This document shows positions 1 to 7,696 of a stretch of 64,000 bases of DNA, one piece after another. This DNA comes from Actinomadura graeca (GTDB lineage: Bacteria; Actinomycetota; Actinomycetes; Streptosporangiales; Streptosporangiaceae). A model generated the notes under the pieces. The model searched no databases. It was not told the DNA's origin and saw only the letters and a list, made by a program, of their open reading frames with translations. The translations under genes and the position numbers were made by a program. How positions within the stretch are numbered: position 1 is the stretch's first letter; each line of letters starts with the position of its first letter. The stretch covers positions 5,146,001 to 5,210,000 of the forward strand of contig NZ_CP059572.1 in NCBI RefSeq assembly GCF_019175365.1, given 5' to 3'.

Positions 1-275
1 CGGACGTCTTCGACATCACCCGCGGAGACGGCGGCCATCTGGGCTTCGCGGCCGGCGCCCACTTCTGCCTGGGGTCCGTGCTCGCCCGGCTGGAGGCGAC
101 CATCGCCCTCAGCGCGTTCGCCACCGCCTTCGCGGATCCGGTCCTGGTCCGGGAGAGCCTGCGCTATCGGCCGCACATAGCCGTGCGGGGCCCTGACCGT
201 CTCCAGGTGTCGTTCTCCGGGATCTCTCCGGAGGCGCTCGAAGCGCTCGGCGCGACGGAGCGCGTCCATGGCTGA
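1..275 (+). CDS. Cytochrome P450, C-terminal fragment (runs off the left edge)
   Basis: Only the last 90 or so residues are present, read in the frame that starts at base 3. The heme-binding loop is clear: GFAAGAHFCLGS matches the P450 pattern F-x-G-x-H-x-C-x-G, with Cys as the axial heme thiolate. The following I/L helix region (LARLEATIALSAF) is also typical. The stop at 273-275 overlaps the ATG of the ferredoxin gene at 268, so the two are translationally coupled, which is the usual arrangement of a bacterial class I P450 and its electron donor. By position it is probably a tailoring oxidase of the polyketide cluster to its right; the substrate cannot be told from this fragment. Confidence 0.93.
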   Translation, partial: DVFDITRGDGGHLGFAAGAHFCLGSVLARLEATIALSAFATAFADPVLVRESLRYRPHIAVRGPDRLQVSFSGISPEALEALGATERVHG

Positions 276-498
276 GCCGCGATGGTGGATCTCGGTGGCG
301 GCCGACCGCTGCGCGGGGACCGGTGTCTGCGCGGCGACCCGGCCGGACCACTTCCAGGTCGAGGACGGGCTGTCGCGTCCGCTGGCCGCGGAGGTCGAGG
401 CGGCGCCTTCACTGCTGGCGGCCGCCGAGGGCTGTCCGATGGACGCGATCTTCATTCGGGACGCGCGAACGGGTGAGCGCCTCGTCCCGGAGGAGTGA
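268..498 (+). CDS. [3Fe-4S]-type ferredoxin, P450 redox partner
   Basis: A 76-residue small acidic ferredoxin. The cluster ligands are visible as C-A-G-T-G-V-C near residues 15-21 and C-P-M-D-A near 56-60. The motif is C-x5-C...C-P rather than a full four-cysteine set, as in the single [3Fe-4S] ferredoxins that serve actinomycete P450s. It begins inside the 3' end of the P450 gene (ATG 268), so it is almost certainly made with it and passes electrons to it. A ferredoxin reductase is not seen in the window and is probably supplied elsewhere. Confidence 0.92.
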   Translation: MAEPRWWISVAADRCAGTGVCAATRPDHFQVEDGLSRPLAAEVEAAPSLLAAAEGCPMDAIFIRDARTGERLVPEE

Positions 499-593
499 GA
501 AGCGAGAAGACCGGCTGGAGCCACGCAGGTGCGCCTCCACGGTGGGCGGCATGTCCCGAGTTCCCCCGTAGAAATCACTTCTGGAGTGAAGCC

Positions 594-1412
594 ATGCCGA
601 TCGACGGTTCCACCATCAACATCGAAGCGCGGATGCTCGGGCCACTGCAGGTGAAGACCCGTCAGCGATCCGCGGTCCCCAGCGCCGCCAAGCCCCGGAC
701 GCTCCTGGCGCTGCTCGCGCTCAACCTGGACCGGCACCTCTCCGTGGACACATTGATCTACGAGCTGTGGGAGGACGATCCGCCCCGGAGCGCCGCGATC
801 ACACTGCAGACCTATGTGCTCCAGGTGCGCAGGCAACTGGCGGAGGCGTCGGACGTCTGCCCGCGGACCATCTCCGCTTCGGTGCTGCGCACGGTCAAAG
901 CCGGCTACGTGTTCGACCCCGCGCAGGCATGGGTCGATGTCCACGAGTTCCACAGGCTGGCCGATCGAGGTGAGCTGGCCGACCGCGCGGGACGGACCGA
1001 CGAGGCGGCGAGCCTGTACCGGGCCGCGGAGGAGCTGTGCGCCGGGTCACCGCTCGTCGACGTGGAGCACGGGCCGGCGTTGCGCGCCGAGGTGGCCCGG
1101 CTCGAACAGGCCGCGCTGTGCGTCACCGAGAGGCGGATCGCGGCGGAACTGCGGATGGGCTACCACCGGGCGGCTCTCGGGGAGCTGGCGTCGCTGGTCA
1201 TGCGGCACCCGTTCCACGAGGATCTGCATGCCCAGTACATGGTGGCCCTCTACCGTTCGGGCAACCGGGCGGGCGCCTTGGACGTGTTCCAGAAGATCAG
1301 GCGGACGATGACCACGGAGCTGGGGCTGGAGCCCGCCCGCAAGCTGCGGGATCTGCAGGAGGCCATCATCAACGCCGACACGGTGCCGGAGGTGCTGCTG
1401 CGGAGCTCCTGA
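594..1412 (+). CDS. SARP-family pathway activator (AfsR/ActII-ORF4 type)
   Basis: A 272-residue protein with an N-terminal OmpR-like winged helix (residues about 10-105; EARMLGPLQVKT opening and the LLALLALN helix) followed by a bacterial transcriptional activation domain of TPR-like helices (FHRLADRG to LGLEPARKLRDLQ). This is the layout of SARPs such as ActII-ORF4 and RedD, which switch on antibiotic clusters by binding heptameric repeats near the -35 box. I chose ATG 594 because the conserved domain begins a dozen residues later; the frame stays open upstream to 495. It is followed by a strong hairpin and faces the flavin reductase remnant. It is the likely activator of this type II polyketide cluster. 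Confidence 0.92.
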   Translation: MPIDGSTINIEARMLGPLQVKTRQRSAVPSAAKPRTLLALLALNLDRHLSVDTLIYELWEDDPPRSAAITLQTYVLQVRRQLAEASDVCPRTISASVLRTVKAGYVFDPAQAWVDVHEFHRLADRGELADRAGRTDEAASLYRAAEELCAGSPLVDVEHGPALRAEVARLEQAALCVTERRIAAELRMGYHRAALGELASLVMRHPFHEDLHAQYMVALYRSGNRAGALDVFQKIRRTMTTELGLEPARKLRDLQEAIINADTVPEVLLRSS

Positions 1413-1422
1413 ACGGTGGCCC

Positions 1423-1462
1423 CCGGTGGAGCGGACCCGCGGTGCGGGGGCCGCTCCACCGG
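1423..1462. terminator. Strong bidirectional hairpin between SARP gene and flavin reductase remnant
   Basis: A perfect 12-bp stem (1423-1434 pairing with 1451-1462) whose 16-nt loop can itself pair (CCCGC with GCGGG). It begins 11 bases after the SARP stop, between convergent genes. There is no T tract, as is common for actinomycete terminators. Confidence 0.7.
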
Positions 1463-1480
1463 CGCGGGGCCCCGTCCCCG

Positions 1481-1532
1481 CACGCCGGAGCGTCACCGCA
1501 CGCCGGAGCCCACCGCACGCCGGAGCGTCACC
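1481..1532. repeat. Three tandem copies of a 17-18 bp unit (CACGCCGGAGCGTCACCG)
   Basis: Three consecutive copies of a 17-18 bp sequence; the middle one has CC in place of GT and is one base shorter. The array abuts, and slightly enters, the 3' end of the flavin reductase remnant. SARPs bind short direct repeats, but this array lies downstream of genes, so a regulatory role is doubtful. Confidence 0.6.
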
Positions 1533-2013
1533 ACTGCGGGGAGGTCAGCCAGTCGAACACGTGCGGGCCCGGGCCGTCGGCGGAGTCACGCAGGACCCCG
1601 TCCACGTAGAGGAGGGGTTCACCCGGCGAGTGGACGGCGTCGACCACCTCCCCGACGACGATCGCGTGGTCGCCGCCGGGCAGGATGCTGTGCCGGCGGC
1701 ACTCCAGACGTGCCACCGCACCGTGGATGCAGGGCAGCCCGAGCCGTCCCGCGCCAGCCGGGAGCCCGGCGAACCGGGCGGCCGATCGTCCTGCGAAGGC
1801 CAGTGCGATCTCACCCTGCCGGGCCGCGAGCACGTTGACGACGAAACCGTCGGCGGCGGCGAGGTTGTCGTGCATGCGCCGATCTCGTCCGATACAGACC
1901 AGGACGAGCGGCGGGTCCAGGGACAGGGAGCAGAACGCGCTGATCGTGCAGCCGACCGGCGTTCCGTCGGGAGCGCGCGCCCTTCGATCCGAAGCCGGGG
2001 AGCGGGCGGCCAT
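1528..2013 (-). pseudogene. Flavin reductase (FMN-binding split barrel), N-terminally truncated
   Basis: The reading frame matches the flavin reductase-like domain from the segment DGTPVGCTISAF through SLDPPLVLVC to the end (ADGFVVNVLA, HGAVARLEC, LPGGDHAIVVGEV). Family members normally have 20-25 further residues before this point, including the F-x-x-A-M-x-x-F-A-T-G-V-T-V-V-T segment. Those are missing here. The 15 or so residues preceding DGTPVG (bases about 1968-2013) are antisense to a chain-length-factor coding sequence and do not look like flavin reductase. In type II polyketide clusters such proteins supply reduced flavin to oxygenases (ActVB-like). The gene appears cut by the same event that cut the adjacent chain-length factor and is probably non-functional. 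Confidence 0.8.
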
Positions 2014-2417
2014 CGACGATGCGCGTCGCGATCGAGCGCGCCCTGGCCGACGCCGGCCTCGCCCCCGGCGACATCGACGTCGTGTTCGCCGACGGCGCGG
2101 GGGTTCCGGCCCTCGACGGCGCGGAGGCCGCCGCCCTGCGCGAGGTCTTCGGGCCCTTCGGCGTCCCGGTCACCGTCCCCAAGGCGGCCTACGGCAGGGC
2201 CGGCGCCGCCGGCGGGCCGCTGGACGTGGCGGCGGCGCTGCTGGCGTTCCGGGACTCCTTCATTCCACCGACCGTCAACACGACCGACGTGCCCGGCGCG
2301 TACGGTCTCGACCTCGCCCGCGAAGGACGGCGCGCGGCGCTGCGGGCGGCTCTCGTGCTGGCCCGCGGCCACGGGGGATTCAACTCCGCGCTCGTACTGA
2401 CCCACCCGAACCGCTGA
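1980..2417 (+). pseudogene. Ketosynthase chain-length factor (KS-beta), C-terminal third only
   Basis: From about 1980 the frame reads FDPKPGSGR, then a helix (IERALADAGL), DIDVVFADGAG, VPVTVPK, the glycine-rich GAAGGPLDVA, IPPTVN, and ends with ALVLARGHGGFNSALVL. This is the C-terminal part of the thiolase-fold chain-length factor of type II polyketide synthases (compare ActI-ORF2). A full protein has about 400 residues; roughly 145 remain. The upstream two thirds and the whole KS-alpha partner are absent, replaced at about 1975 by the beheaded flavin reductase on the other strand. Some ORF callers would start it at ATG 2019, but homology continues upstream of that codon. The ACP gene follows 21 bases later, as in intact clusters. 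Confidence 0.85.
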
Positions 2418-2438
2418 AACCCTGGAGAGCAGGAGATC

Positions 2439-2696
2439 ATGTCTTCGCCCCTCATCACCCAGGAGACCCTGTTCCGGATCCTGGTCGCCACCGCCGGTGA
2501 GAGCGACGCACTGCACGGCGACGCGCTGAACACCCCGTTCGAAGAGCTCGACTACGACTCGCTGGCACTGATGGAGGCCGCCGCCCGCATCAAGCAGGAG
2601 ATGGGGGTCAGCATCCCCGAAGAGGAGCTCGTCGAGGTCAAGACGCCGAGGGAGATGCTCGACCTCGTCAACGAGCTCATCGGAGAGGCGCGATGA
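2439..2696 (+). CDS. Type II polyketide acyl carrier protein
   Basis: An 85-residue acidic carrier protein. The phosphopantetheine attachment motif is LDYDSLALME, with Ser in D-S-L near residue 41, flanked by the helices expected of the ACP four-helix bundle (ITQETLFRILVA before, PREMLDLVNELIG after). It carries the growing poly-beta-keto chain on its pantetheine arm. A ribosome binding site (GGAGAGCAGGAG) sits just upstream of ATG 2439, and the stop overlaps the ATG of the aromatase gene at 2693. The order chain-length factor, ACP, aromatase, cyclase follows the act-type minimal cluster. Confidence 0.95.
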   Translation: MSSPLITQETLFRILVATAGESDALHGDALNTPFEELDYDSLALMEAAARIKQEMGVSIPEEELVEVKTPREMLDLVNELIGEAR

Positions 2697-3664
2697 CCGG
2701 GCCGGCGACCGTCCCGCAGACCAGGACCGCCACCCACACGATCGAGGTGCGGGCGACCGCGGGGGCCGTCTACCAGCTGGTCGCCGACGTGACCAGATGG
2801 CCGGTCATCTTCGGCCCGACCGTCCACGTCGAGCGGACCCATGAGGAACCGGGCGCCGAGCACTTCCGGATCTGGGCCACCGTGAACGGGCAGGTGAAGA
2901 ACTGGGAGTCGCGGCGCCGGTTCGATCCCCGGGCGCTGCGGATCTCCTTCCGGCAGGTGCGGAGCGCCGCGCCGCTGGCGTCGATGGGCGGTGAATGGAC
3001 CTTCCGCCCTCTCGGCCCCGCGCGTTGCGAGGTGGTGTTGCAGCACCACTACGCGGTGATCGACGACGATCCGGCCGCGGTGGCCGCCATCGCCCGGGCC
3101 CTGGACGACAACAGCGAGGCGGAACTGGGCGCGTTGCGCCGTGTCGCGGAACTCGGCTGCTCCGCCGGTGAGGCCGCCTTCGCCTTCGACGACGTCGTCT
3201 ACACCACGGGGCGCGCCCGGGACGTCATGGACTTCCTGGCCCGCGGCGATCTCTGGGCGGAGCGCATACCGCACGTCAAGGCGGCCCAGATGTCCGAGTC
3301 CGACGGGGTCCAGCGGCTCACCATGGACACCGAGACCCCCGACGGCTCGACGCACCGGACCTCGTCGACCCGCCTGCTCATCGGCGACACGCTCGTCTAC
3401 AAGCAGCATCTGCCGCCGAAGCTCCTGATCGGTCACGCGGGACAGTGGGCCGTGCGCGCGACGCAGGGCGACGGCGCGGTGGTCACCGCGCGTCACATGG
3501 TCCTGGTGGATCCGGAATCGGTCCAGGACGTGCTCGGCGCGGAGGCCACGCTCGCGGACGCCCGCCGCTTCGTCAGGAGGGCCCTCAGCGACAACAGCAC
3601 CAAGACCCTTGAGCTCGCCGGCGCCTACGCCGAGTCCTCCGCCTCCCCCGCGGAACGCGAATGA
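2693..3664 (+). CDS. Di-domain aromatase/cyclase (ActVII-like, SRPBCC fold)
   Basis: A 323-residue protein with two helix-grip (START/SRPBCC) domains in tandem: residues about 12-155 (THTIEVRATAGAVYQLVADVTRWP, then NWESRRRFDP, GGEWTFRPL) and about 160-310 (DDVVYTTGRARDVMDFLARGDLWAERIPHV). Two-domain proteins of this kind close and aromatise the first ring of reduced type II polyketides, as ActVII does. The N-terminal segment W-P-V-I-F-G-P-T with downstream W-x-x-R is the usual pocket lining. It is coupled by ATGA overlaps to the ACP upstream and to the MBL cyclase downstream. Confidence 0.93.
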   Translation: MTGPATVPQTRTATHTIEVRATAGAVYQLVADVTRWPVIFGPTVHVERTHEEPGAEHFRIWATVNGQVKNWESRRRFDPRALRISFRQVRSAAPLASMGGEWTFRPLGPARCEVVLQHHYAVIDDDPAAVAAIARALDDNSEAELGALRRVAELGCSAGEAAFAFDDVVYTTGRARDVMDFLARGDLWAERIPHVKAAQMSESDGVQRLTMDTETPDGSTHRTSSTRLLIGDTLVYKQHLPPKLLIGHAGQWAVRATQGDGAVVTARHMVLVDPESVQDVLGAEATLADARRFVRRALSDNSTKTLELAGAYAESSASPAERE

Positions 3665-4623
3665 CCGCGACGCCGACGACCGCGGCGTCGACGACCAGGG
3701 CATCGACGACCACGACGCCGACGACCACGGCTCAGGTGATCGAGCTCGCCGGGCGGGTCCACGTGTACGAGCAGGCCCCCGGGGGCTGGTGCGTCAACAA
3801 CGCCGGGATCGTCGTCGACGGCCGCGGGGCGCTGGTGATCGACACCGCGGCCACCGAGACCCGCGCGAAACGGCTGCGCGACGCGGTCGACGGCCTCGCG
3901 TCCGGACCGCGCAGGGTGGTGGTGAACACCCATGCGCACGGCGATCACACGTTCGGCAACCACGTGTTCGGGCCCGCCACGACGGTGATCGCACACGAGG
4001 ACTGCCGGACGGACATGGACCGGCACGGCCTGGCGCTGACCGGGCTCTGGCCAGGGACGGACTGGGGGGAGATCGAGCTCGTCCTGCCGGACATCACGGT
4101 GACGGACGGGCTGACCTTGCGCTACGGATCCGAGGCCGCGGAGGTCGTCCATGTCGGTCCCGCCCACACCGAGGGCGACCTCGTGGTCTGGCTGCCCGGG
4201 CCGCGGATCCTGTTCGCGGGGGACGTGCTGTTCTCCCAGGTCACCCCATTCCATCTCTTCGGTTCCGTCCGGGGGACCCTGGCCGCCATCGAGCGGCTGC
4301 GGGACCTCGGCCCCCGGACCGTCGTCTGCGGGCACGGCCCGGTGGCGGGCCCGGACGTGCTTGAGGAGAACGCCTCCTACCTGCGATGGATCCTGCGGCT
4401 GGCCGAATCCGGGACGGCTGCCGGTGAGACGCCTTTGGAAGTGGCGGGCGGTGCCGACCTCGGCCGGTACGGGCAATGGATCGACACGGAGCGAATCGTC
4501 GGGAACCTGCACCGGGCCTATCTGGAAATGGACGATGCCACACCGGGCGGGCCGATCGACTACGCGGACGTTCTCGCCGACATGGTCGCCTACAACGACG
4601 GTGAACCGGCCTGCCTCGCATGA
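3661..4623 (+). CDS. Metallo-beta-lactamase-fold cyclase (ActIV-like second-ring cyclase)
   Basis: A 320-residue MBL-fold protein. The metal motif is NTHAHGDHTFGN (H-x-H-x-D-H), with further candidate ligands in VGPAHTEGDLV, FAGDVLF and CGHGPV. In benzoisochromanequinone-type clusters, ActIV is an MBL-fold enzyme that closes the second ring and releases the chain; the position directly after a di-domain aromatase supports the same job here (inference). The first 25 residues are a Thr/Ser/Ala-rich tract encoded by GACGACC-type repeats at about 3668-3732, so the true start may lie further in, but ATG 3661 overlaps the previous stop as ATGA. Its stop overlaps an alternative ATG of the SDR gene. 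Confidence 0.85.
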   Translation: MTATPTTAASTTRASTTTTPTTTAQVIELAGRVHVYEQAPGGWCVNNAGIVVDGRGALVIDTAATETRAKRLRDAVDGLASGPRRVVVNTHAHGDHTFGNHVFGPATTVIAHEDCRTDMDRHGLALTGLWPGTDWGEIELVLPDITVTDGLTLRYGSEAAEVVHVGPAHTEGDLVVWLPGPRILFAGDVLFSQVTPFHLFGSVRGTLAAIERLRDLGPRTVVCGHGPVAGPDVLEENASYLRWILRLAESGTAAGETPLEVAGGADLGRYGQWIDTERIVGNLHRAYLEMDDATPGGPIDYADVLADMVAYNDGEPACLA

Positions 4624-4667
4624 ACGGAACGCCGGACCGACCGAAGACCGCAAAGGAGATGATCGAT

Positions 4668-5399
4668 ATGCCGGATTCGAGACCGGTGGCCCTGGTCACC
4701 GGCTCCACCTCGGGAATCGGCGAGGCCGTCGCCCGCCGATTCGCCGCCGGCGGCTTCGGCGTCGTGCTGAACTCGGCACGCTCGGTCGACGCCGGGAAGA
4801 CGCTCTCCGCCTCCCTTCCCCATTCGATGTACCGGCAGGCCGACATCGCAGACCACGACCAGGTCCGGGACCTGGTCGACGAGACGATCGCCACCTTCGG
4901 CCGCCTGGACGTCCTCGTCAACAACGCCGGACGCACCCGCCCGATACCCCACGGCGATCTGGACTCGGTCACGCAGGAGGACTGGCAGCGGATCCTCGGG
5001 CTCAACGTCGTCGGCACGTGGAACCTGAGCGTCGCGGCGATGCCCGCGCTGCGGCGATCGGCCGGCGGGGCGATCGTCAACATCTCGTCGATAGCCGGCA
5101 GCCGCCCGGCGGGAAGCTCGATCCCGTACGCCGTCAGCAAGGCGGCCGTCGAGCACATGACGCGGTTGCTGGCCGCCGTCGTGGGGCCCGAGGTGCGGGT
5201 GAACGCGGTCGCCCCCGGCCTGATCGACACACCGTGGACGGCCGGCTTCACCGAGATCAAGGAGCGGGTGGCGACGACGACCGCGCTGCGCCGGGTCGGC
5301 CTTCCCGGGGACGTCGCCGACGCGGTCTTCGCGCTGTCCCGGGCCGAGTACACGACGGGCACGGTCCTGTACGTCGACGGCGGTGCACATCTCGCTTGA
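4668..5399 (+). CDS. Short-chain dehydrogenase/reductase (polyketide ketoreductase-like)
   Basis: A 243-residue classical SDR: cofactor motif TGSTSGIGEAVA, NNAG, catalytic Ser in NISSIAGS, Tyr-x-x-x-Lys in YAVSKAA, and the C-terminal LYVDGG typical of FabG-like enzymes. I chose ATG 4668 because AAAGGAG lies 9 bases upstream; an in-frame ATG at 4620 overlaps the previous stop and would add 16 unlikely residues. The PGG motif of ActIII-type C9 ketoreductases is absent (the segment reads NNAGRTRPIP), so it may reduce another position or act later. The SnoaL-like gene follows after 29 bases. Confidence 0.9.
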   Translation: MPDSRPVALVTGSTSGIGEAVARRFAAGGFGVVLNSARSVDAGKTLSASLPHSMYRQADIADHDQVRDLVDETIATFGRLDVLVNNAGRTRPIPHGDLDSVTQEDWQRILGLNVVGTWNLSVAAMPALRRSAGGAIVNISSIAGSRPAGSSIPYAVSKAAVEHMTRLLAAVVGPEVRVNAVAPGLIDTPWTAGFTEIKERVATTTALRRVGLPGDVADAVFALSRAEYTTGTVLYVDGGAHLA

Positions 5400-5428
5400 C
5401 GAACAGGAGTGTTCGTCCGGAGGTTTTC

Positions 5429-5851
5429 ATGTCAGCGGTGAGCAACGACACCTATGTGGCGGTACAGAGATTCTACGCGGAGGTGATGCAGACCCTGGAC
5501 GACGGGAAACTCGACGAGTTCGTCCAATGGTTCACCCCGGACGGAGAGTTCGAGCATTCCCAGGGGAGCCCACCGGCTCGGACACGTGCCGGCATTCTCG
5601 CGGAAATGCTGGACCATCCCTCGAATTCCCAGAACCCGGACGTGCGGCGCCGGCACTGGTTCGGGCACATGAAGGTCGATCGCATCGACGAGCACACGCT
5701 GGACTGCTTCACCTATGCGATCGTGCTGAACTCGAAACCGGGGGAGGCCCCCTACGTCTCCTTCAGTGGCGCCGTGCAGGACGTCCTCGTCGAAGCGGGC
5801 GGCGAATTCCTGATCCGGCGCCGCACGCTGGTCAACGACCGGCTTCGTTGA
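5429..5851 (+). CDS. SnoaL/NTF2-fold protein
   Basis: A 140-residue protein with the cone-shaped alpha+beta barrel pattern of the NTF2/SnoaL superfamily: a first helix (VAVQRFYAEVMQTLDDGKLDEF), the W-F-T-P-D-G-E-F-E strand, and a C-terminal strand FLIRRRTLVNDR that resembles aromatic-ring-dioxygenase beta subunits. In polyketide clusters such proteins are cyclases, hydroxylases or accessory folds; none can be assigned here. A clear GGAGG (5419-5423) precedes ATG 5429. It lies between the SDR and the acyl-CoA carboxylase genes, all on the plus strand. Confidence 0.8.
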   Translation: MSAVSNDTYVAVQRFYAEVMQTLDDGKLDEFVQWFTPDGEFEHSQGSPPARTRAGILAEMLDHPSNSQNPDVRRRHWFGHMKVDRIDEHTLDCFTYAIVLNSKPGEAPYVSFSGAVQDVLVEAGGEFLIRRRTLVNDRLR

Positions 5852-5897
5852 TCCTGCAGATCGTCCGGACCGCACGGATATTGACGAAGGGACACGA

Positions 5898-7508
5898 ATG
5901 AGCATCGCGGACGAGCGCGTTCTCGCGACTCCGCCCTCCCCGGCCCCGCCCCCCGCTCCGCCTCCGCTCCGCGAACGCGTGACGGAGCTGGCGGCGCTGC
6001 GGGAACGCATCCGGCGGGGCGACCCCAAGGCGACCATGGCGCAGCACTCCCGGGGCAAGCTGTCCGCGCGCGAGCGGCTCGGGCTGCTCTTCGACGAGGG
6101 GACGTTCACCGAGATCGAGGCCCTGCGCCGGCACCGCGCCACCGGTTTCGGCCTGGAGGCGCGGCGTCCGCACACCGACGGGGTCGTCGTCGGCTGGGGC
6201 CTGGTCCACGGCCGGACCGTCTTCGCGTACGCCCACGACTTCCGGATCTTCGGCGGCGCGCTGGGGGAGGCCCACGCGGAGAAGATCCACAAGGTGATGG
6301 ACCTGGCCGAGAGCACCGGGGCCCCGATCGTCGGGCTGTGCGACGGCGCGGGCGCGCGGATCCAGGAGGGCGTCACGGCCCTGGCCGGGTACGGCGGGAT
6401 CTTCCAGCGCAACGTCCGCAGCTCCGGGGTGATCCCCCAGATCAGCGTGATCCTCGGGCCCTGCGCGGGCGGTGCGGCGTACTCCCCGGCGCTCACCGAC
6501 TTCACCTTCATGGTGCGCGACATCGCCCAGCTCTTCGTCACCGGCCCGGACGTGATCCGGGCCGTCACCGGGGAGGTGATCGGCCATGACGAGCTCGGTG
6601 GCGCGGACGCCCACGCCTCGCTCTCCGGAGTGACCGCGTTCGCCTACGACGACGAGGAGAGCTGCCTCACCGACGTGCGGTACCTGCTGTCGCTGCTGCC
6701 GTCGAACAACCGGGAACCGCCCCCGGCCGCGCCGTCCGGCGACCCCGCCGACCGGCGCGCCGACCGGCTGCTCGACCTGGTGCCGGCGGACCCCGGCCGG
6801 TCCTACGACATGCGCGCGGTCATGGCCGAGATCGTGGACGACGGCGAGTTCTTCGAGGTGCACGAGCGATGGGCGGCCAACGTCGTCTGCGCGCTGGCCC
6901 GGCTGGACGGGCATGTCACCGGGATCGTCGCCAATCAGCCCGCGCACCTGGCCGGTGTGCTGGACGTCCACGCCTCCGAGAAGGCGGCCCGCTTCGTCCG
7001 GATGTGCGACGCGTTCAACATCCCGCTGGTGACCCTGGTCGACGTGCCGGGCTTCATGCCGGGGGCCGACCAGGAACACGGCGGCATCGTCCGGCACGGG
7101 GCCAAGCTGCTCTACGCCTACTGCGATGCCACGGTTCCGCGGATCCAGGTCATCCTGCGCAAGGCTTATGGCGGTGCCTACATCGTGATGGACTCGCGTT
7201 CGATCGGCGCGGACCTCTCCCTGGTCTGGCCCACCAACGAGATCGCGGTGATGGGCGCCGAGGGCGCCGCCAGCGTCATCTTCCGCAAGGAGATCCAGGC
7301 GGCGGCGGATCCGGACGAGGCGCTGCGGCGGCGCGTGGCGCAGTACAGGGACGAGCTCATGCACCCCCACTACGCCGTCGAACGGGGCTTGGCGGACGAC
7401 ATGATCGACCCGGCCGAGACCAGGTCCGTGCTCGTCCGGTCGCTGGCGATGCTCCGGGCGAAGCACCGTGCGCTGCCTTTCCGCAAGCACGGGAACCAGC
7501 CGCAATGA
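5898..7508 (+). CDS. Acyl-CoA carboxylase carboxyltransferase (beta) subunit
   Basis: A 536-residue carboxyltransferase of the PccB/AccD type, with two crotonase-like halves: an N-terminal CoA-binding half (ERLGLLFDEGTFTE, FSVYAHDF-like segment FAYAHDFRIFGGALGEAHAEKI, GGAAYSPAL) and a C-terminal carboxybiotin half (VDVPGFMPGADQEHGGIVRHGAKLLYAY, KAYGGAYIVMDS). It transfers the carboxyl group from carboxybiotin to acetyl- or propionyl-CoA. With the epsilon and biotin-carboxylase genes just downstream it forms a complete carboxylase that would supply malonyl-CoA extender units to the polyketide pathway (inference from context). The proline-rich N-terminus (PPSPAPPPAPPP) is unusual but not disabling. 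Confidence 0.95.
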   Translation: MSIADERVLATPPSPAPPPAPPPLRERVTELAALRERIRRGDPKATMAQHSRGKLSARERLGLLFDEGTFTEIEALRRHRATGFGLEARRPHTDGVVVGWGLVHGRTVFAYAHDFRIFGGALGEAHAEKIHKVMDLAESTGAPIVGLCDGAGARIQEGVTALAGYGGIFQRNVRSSGVIPQISVILGPCAGGAAYSPALTDFTFMVRDIAQLFVTGPDVIRAVTGEVIGHDELGGADAHASLSGVTAFAYDDEESCLTDVRYLLSLLPSNNREPPPAAPSGDPADRRADRLLDLVPADPGRSYDMRAVMAEIVDDGEFFEVHERWAANVVCALARLDGHVTGIVANQPAHLAGVLDVHASEKAARFVRMCDAFNIPLVTLVDVPGFMPGADQEHGGIVRHGAKLLYAYCDATVPRIQVILRKAYGGAYIVMDSRSIGADLSLVWPTNEIAVMGAEGAASVIFRKEIQAAADPDEALRRRVAQYRDELMHPHYAVERGLADDMIDPAETRSVLVRSLAMLRAKHRALPFRKHGNQPQ

Positions 7509-7696
7509 GGCTGGTGAAGGGCCACCTTGACGACGAGGAGCTGTTCGCGCTGGCCGTGGTGCTCCTGGCGGCCGTCCGCCGGGCGCCGGAACCGGCCGGG
7601 TTCCGGGGGGCCGGCCCGGTCCGGTGGGTCCGTCACGCCGTTCATCTTCCGAATCCGTGGGAGCGGCCGTGGGGGACGCCATGCGCAAGATACTGA
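7505..7696 (+). CDS. Acyl-CoA carboxylase epsilon subunit
   Basis: A 63-residue small protein starting as ATGA on the stop of the carboxyltransferase gene and overlapping the start of the biotin carboxylase gene (ATG 7681) by 16 bases. The N-terminal segment [20 protein letters not shown] matches the short helical part of actinobacterial AccE/PccE subunits, and the C-terminus has the Trp/Pro/Arg-rich tail usual for them ([10 protein letters not shown]). Epsilon subunits strengthen the alpha-beta carboxylase complex in actinomycetes. Its small size and overlap on both sides make it easy to miss. Confidence 0.85.
   Translation: MRLVKGHLDDEELFALAVVLLAAVRRAPEPAGFRGAGPVRWVRHAVHLPNPWERPWGTPCARY

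Noticed and set aside
1481..1532. SARP-binding direct repeats
   Set aside because: Spacing of 17-18 bp and location downstream of genes do not fit the 11/22-bp heptamer repeats near -35 boxes.
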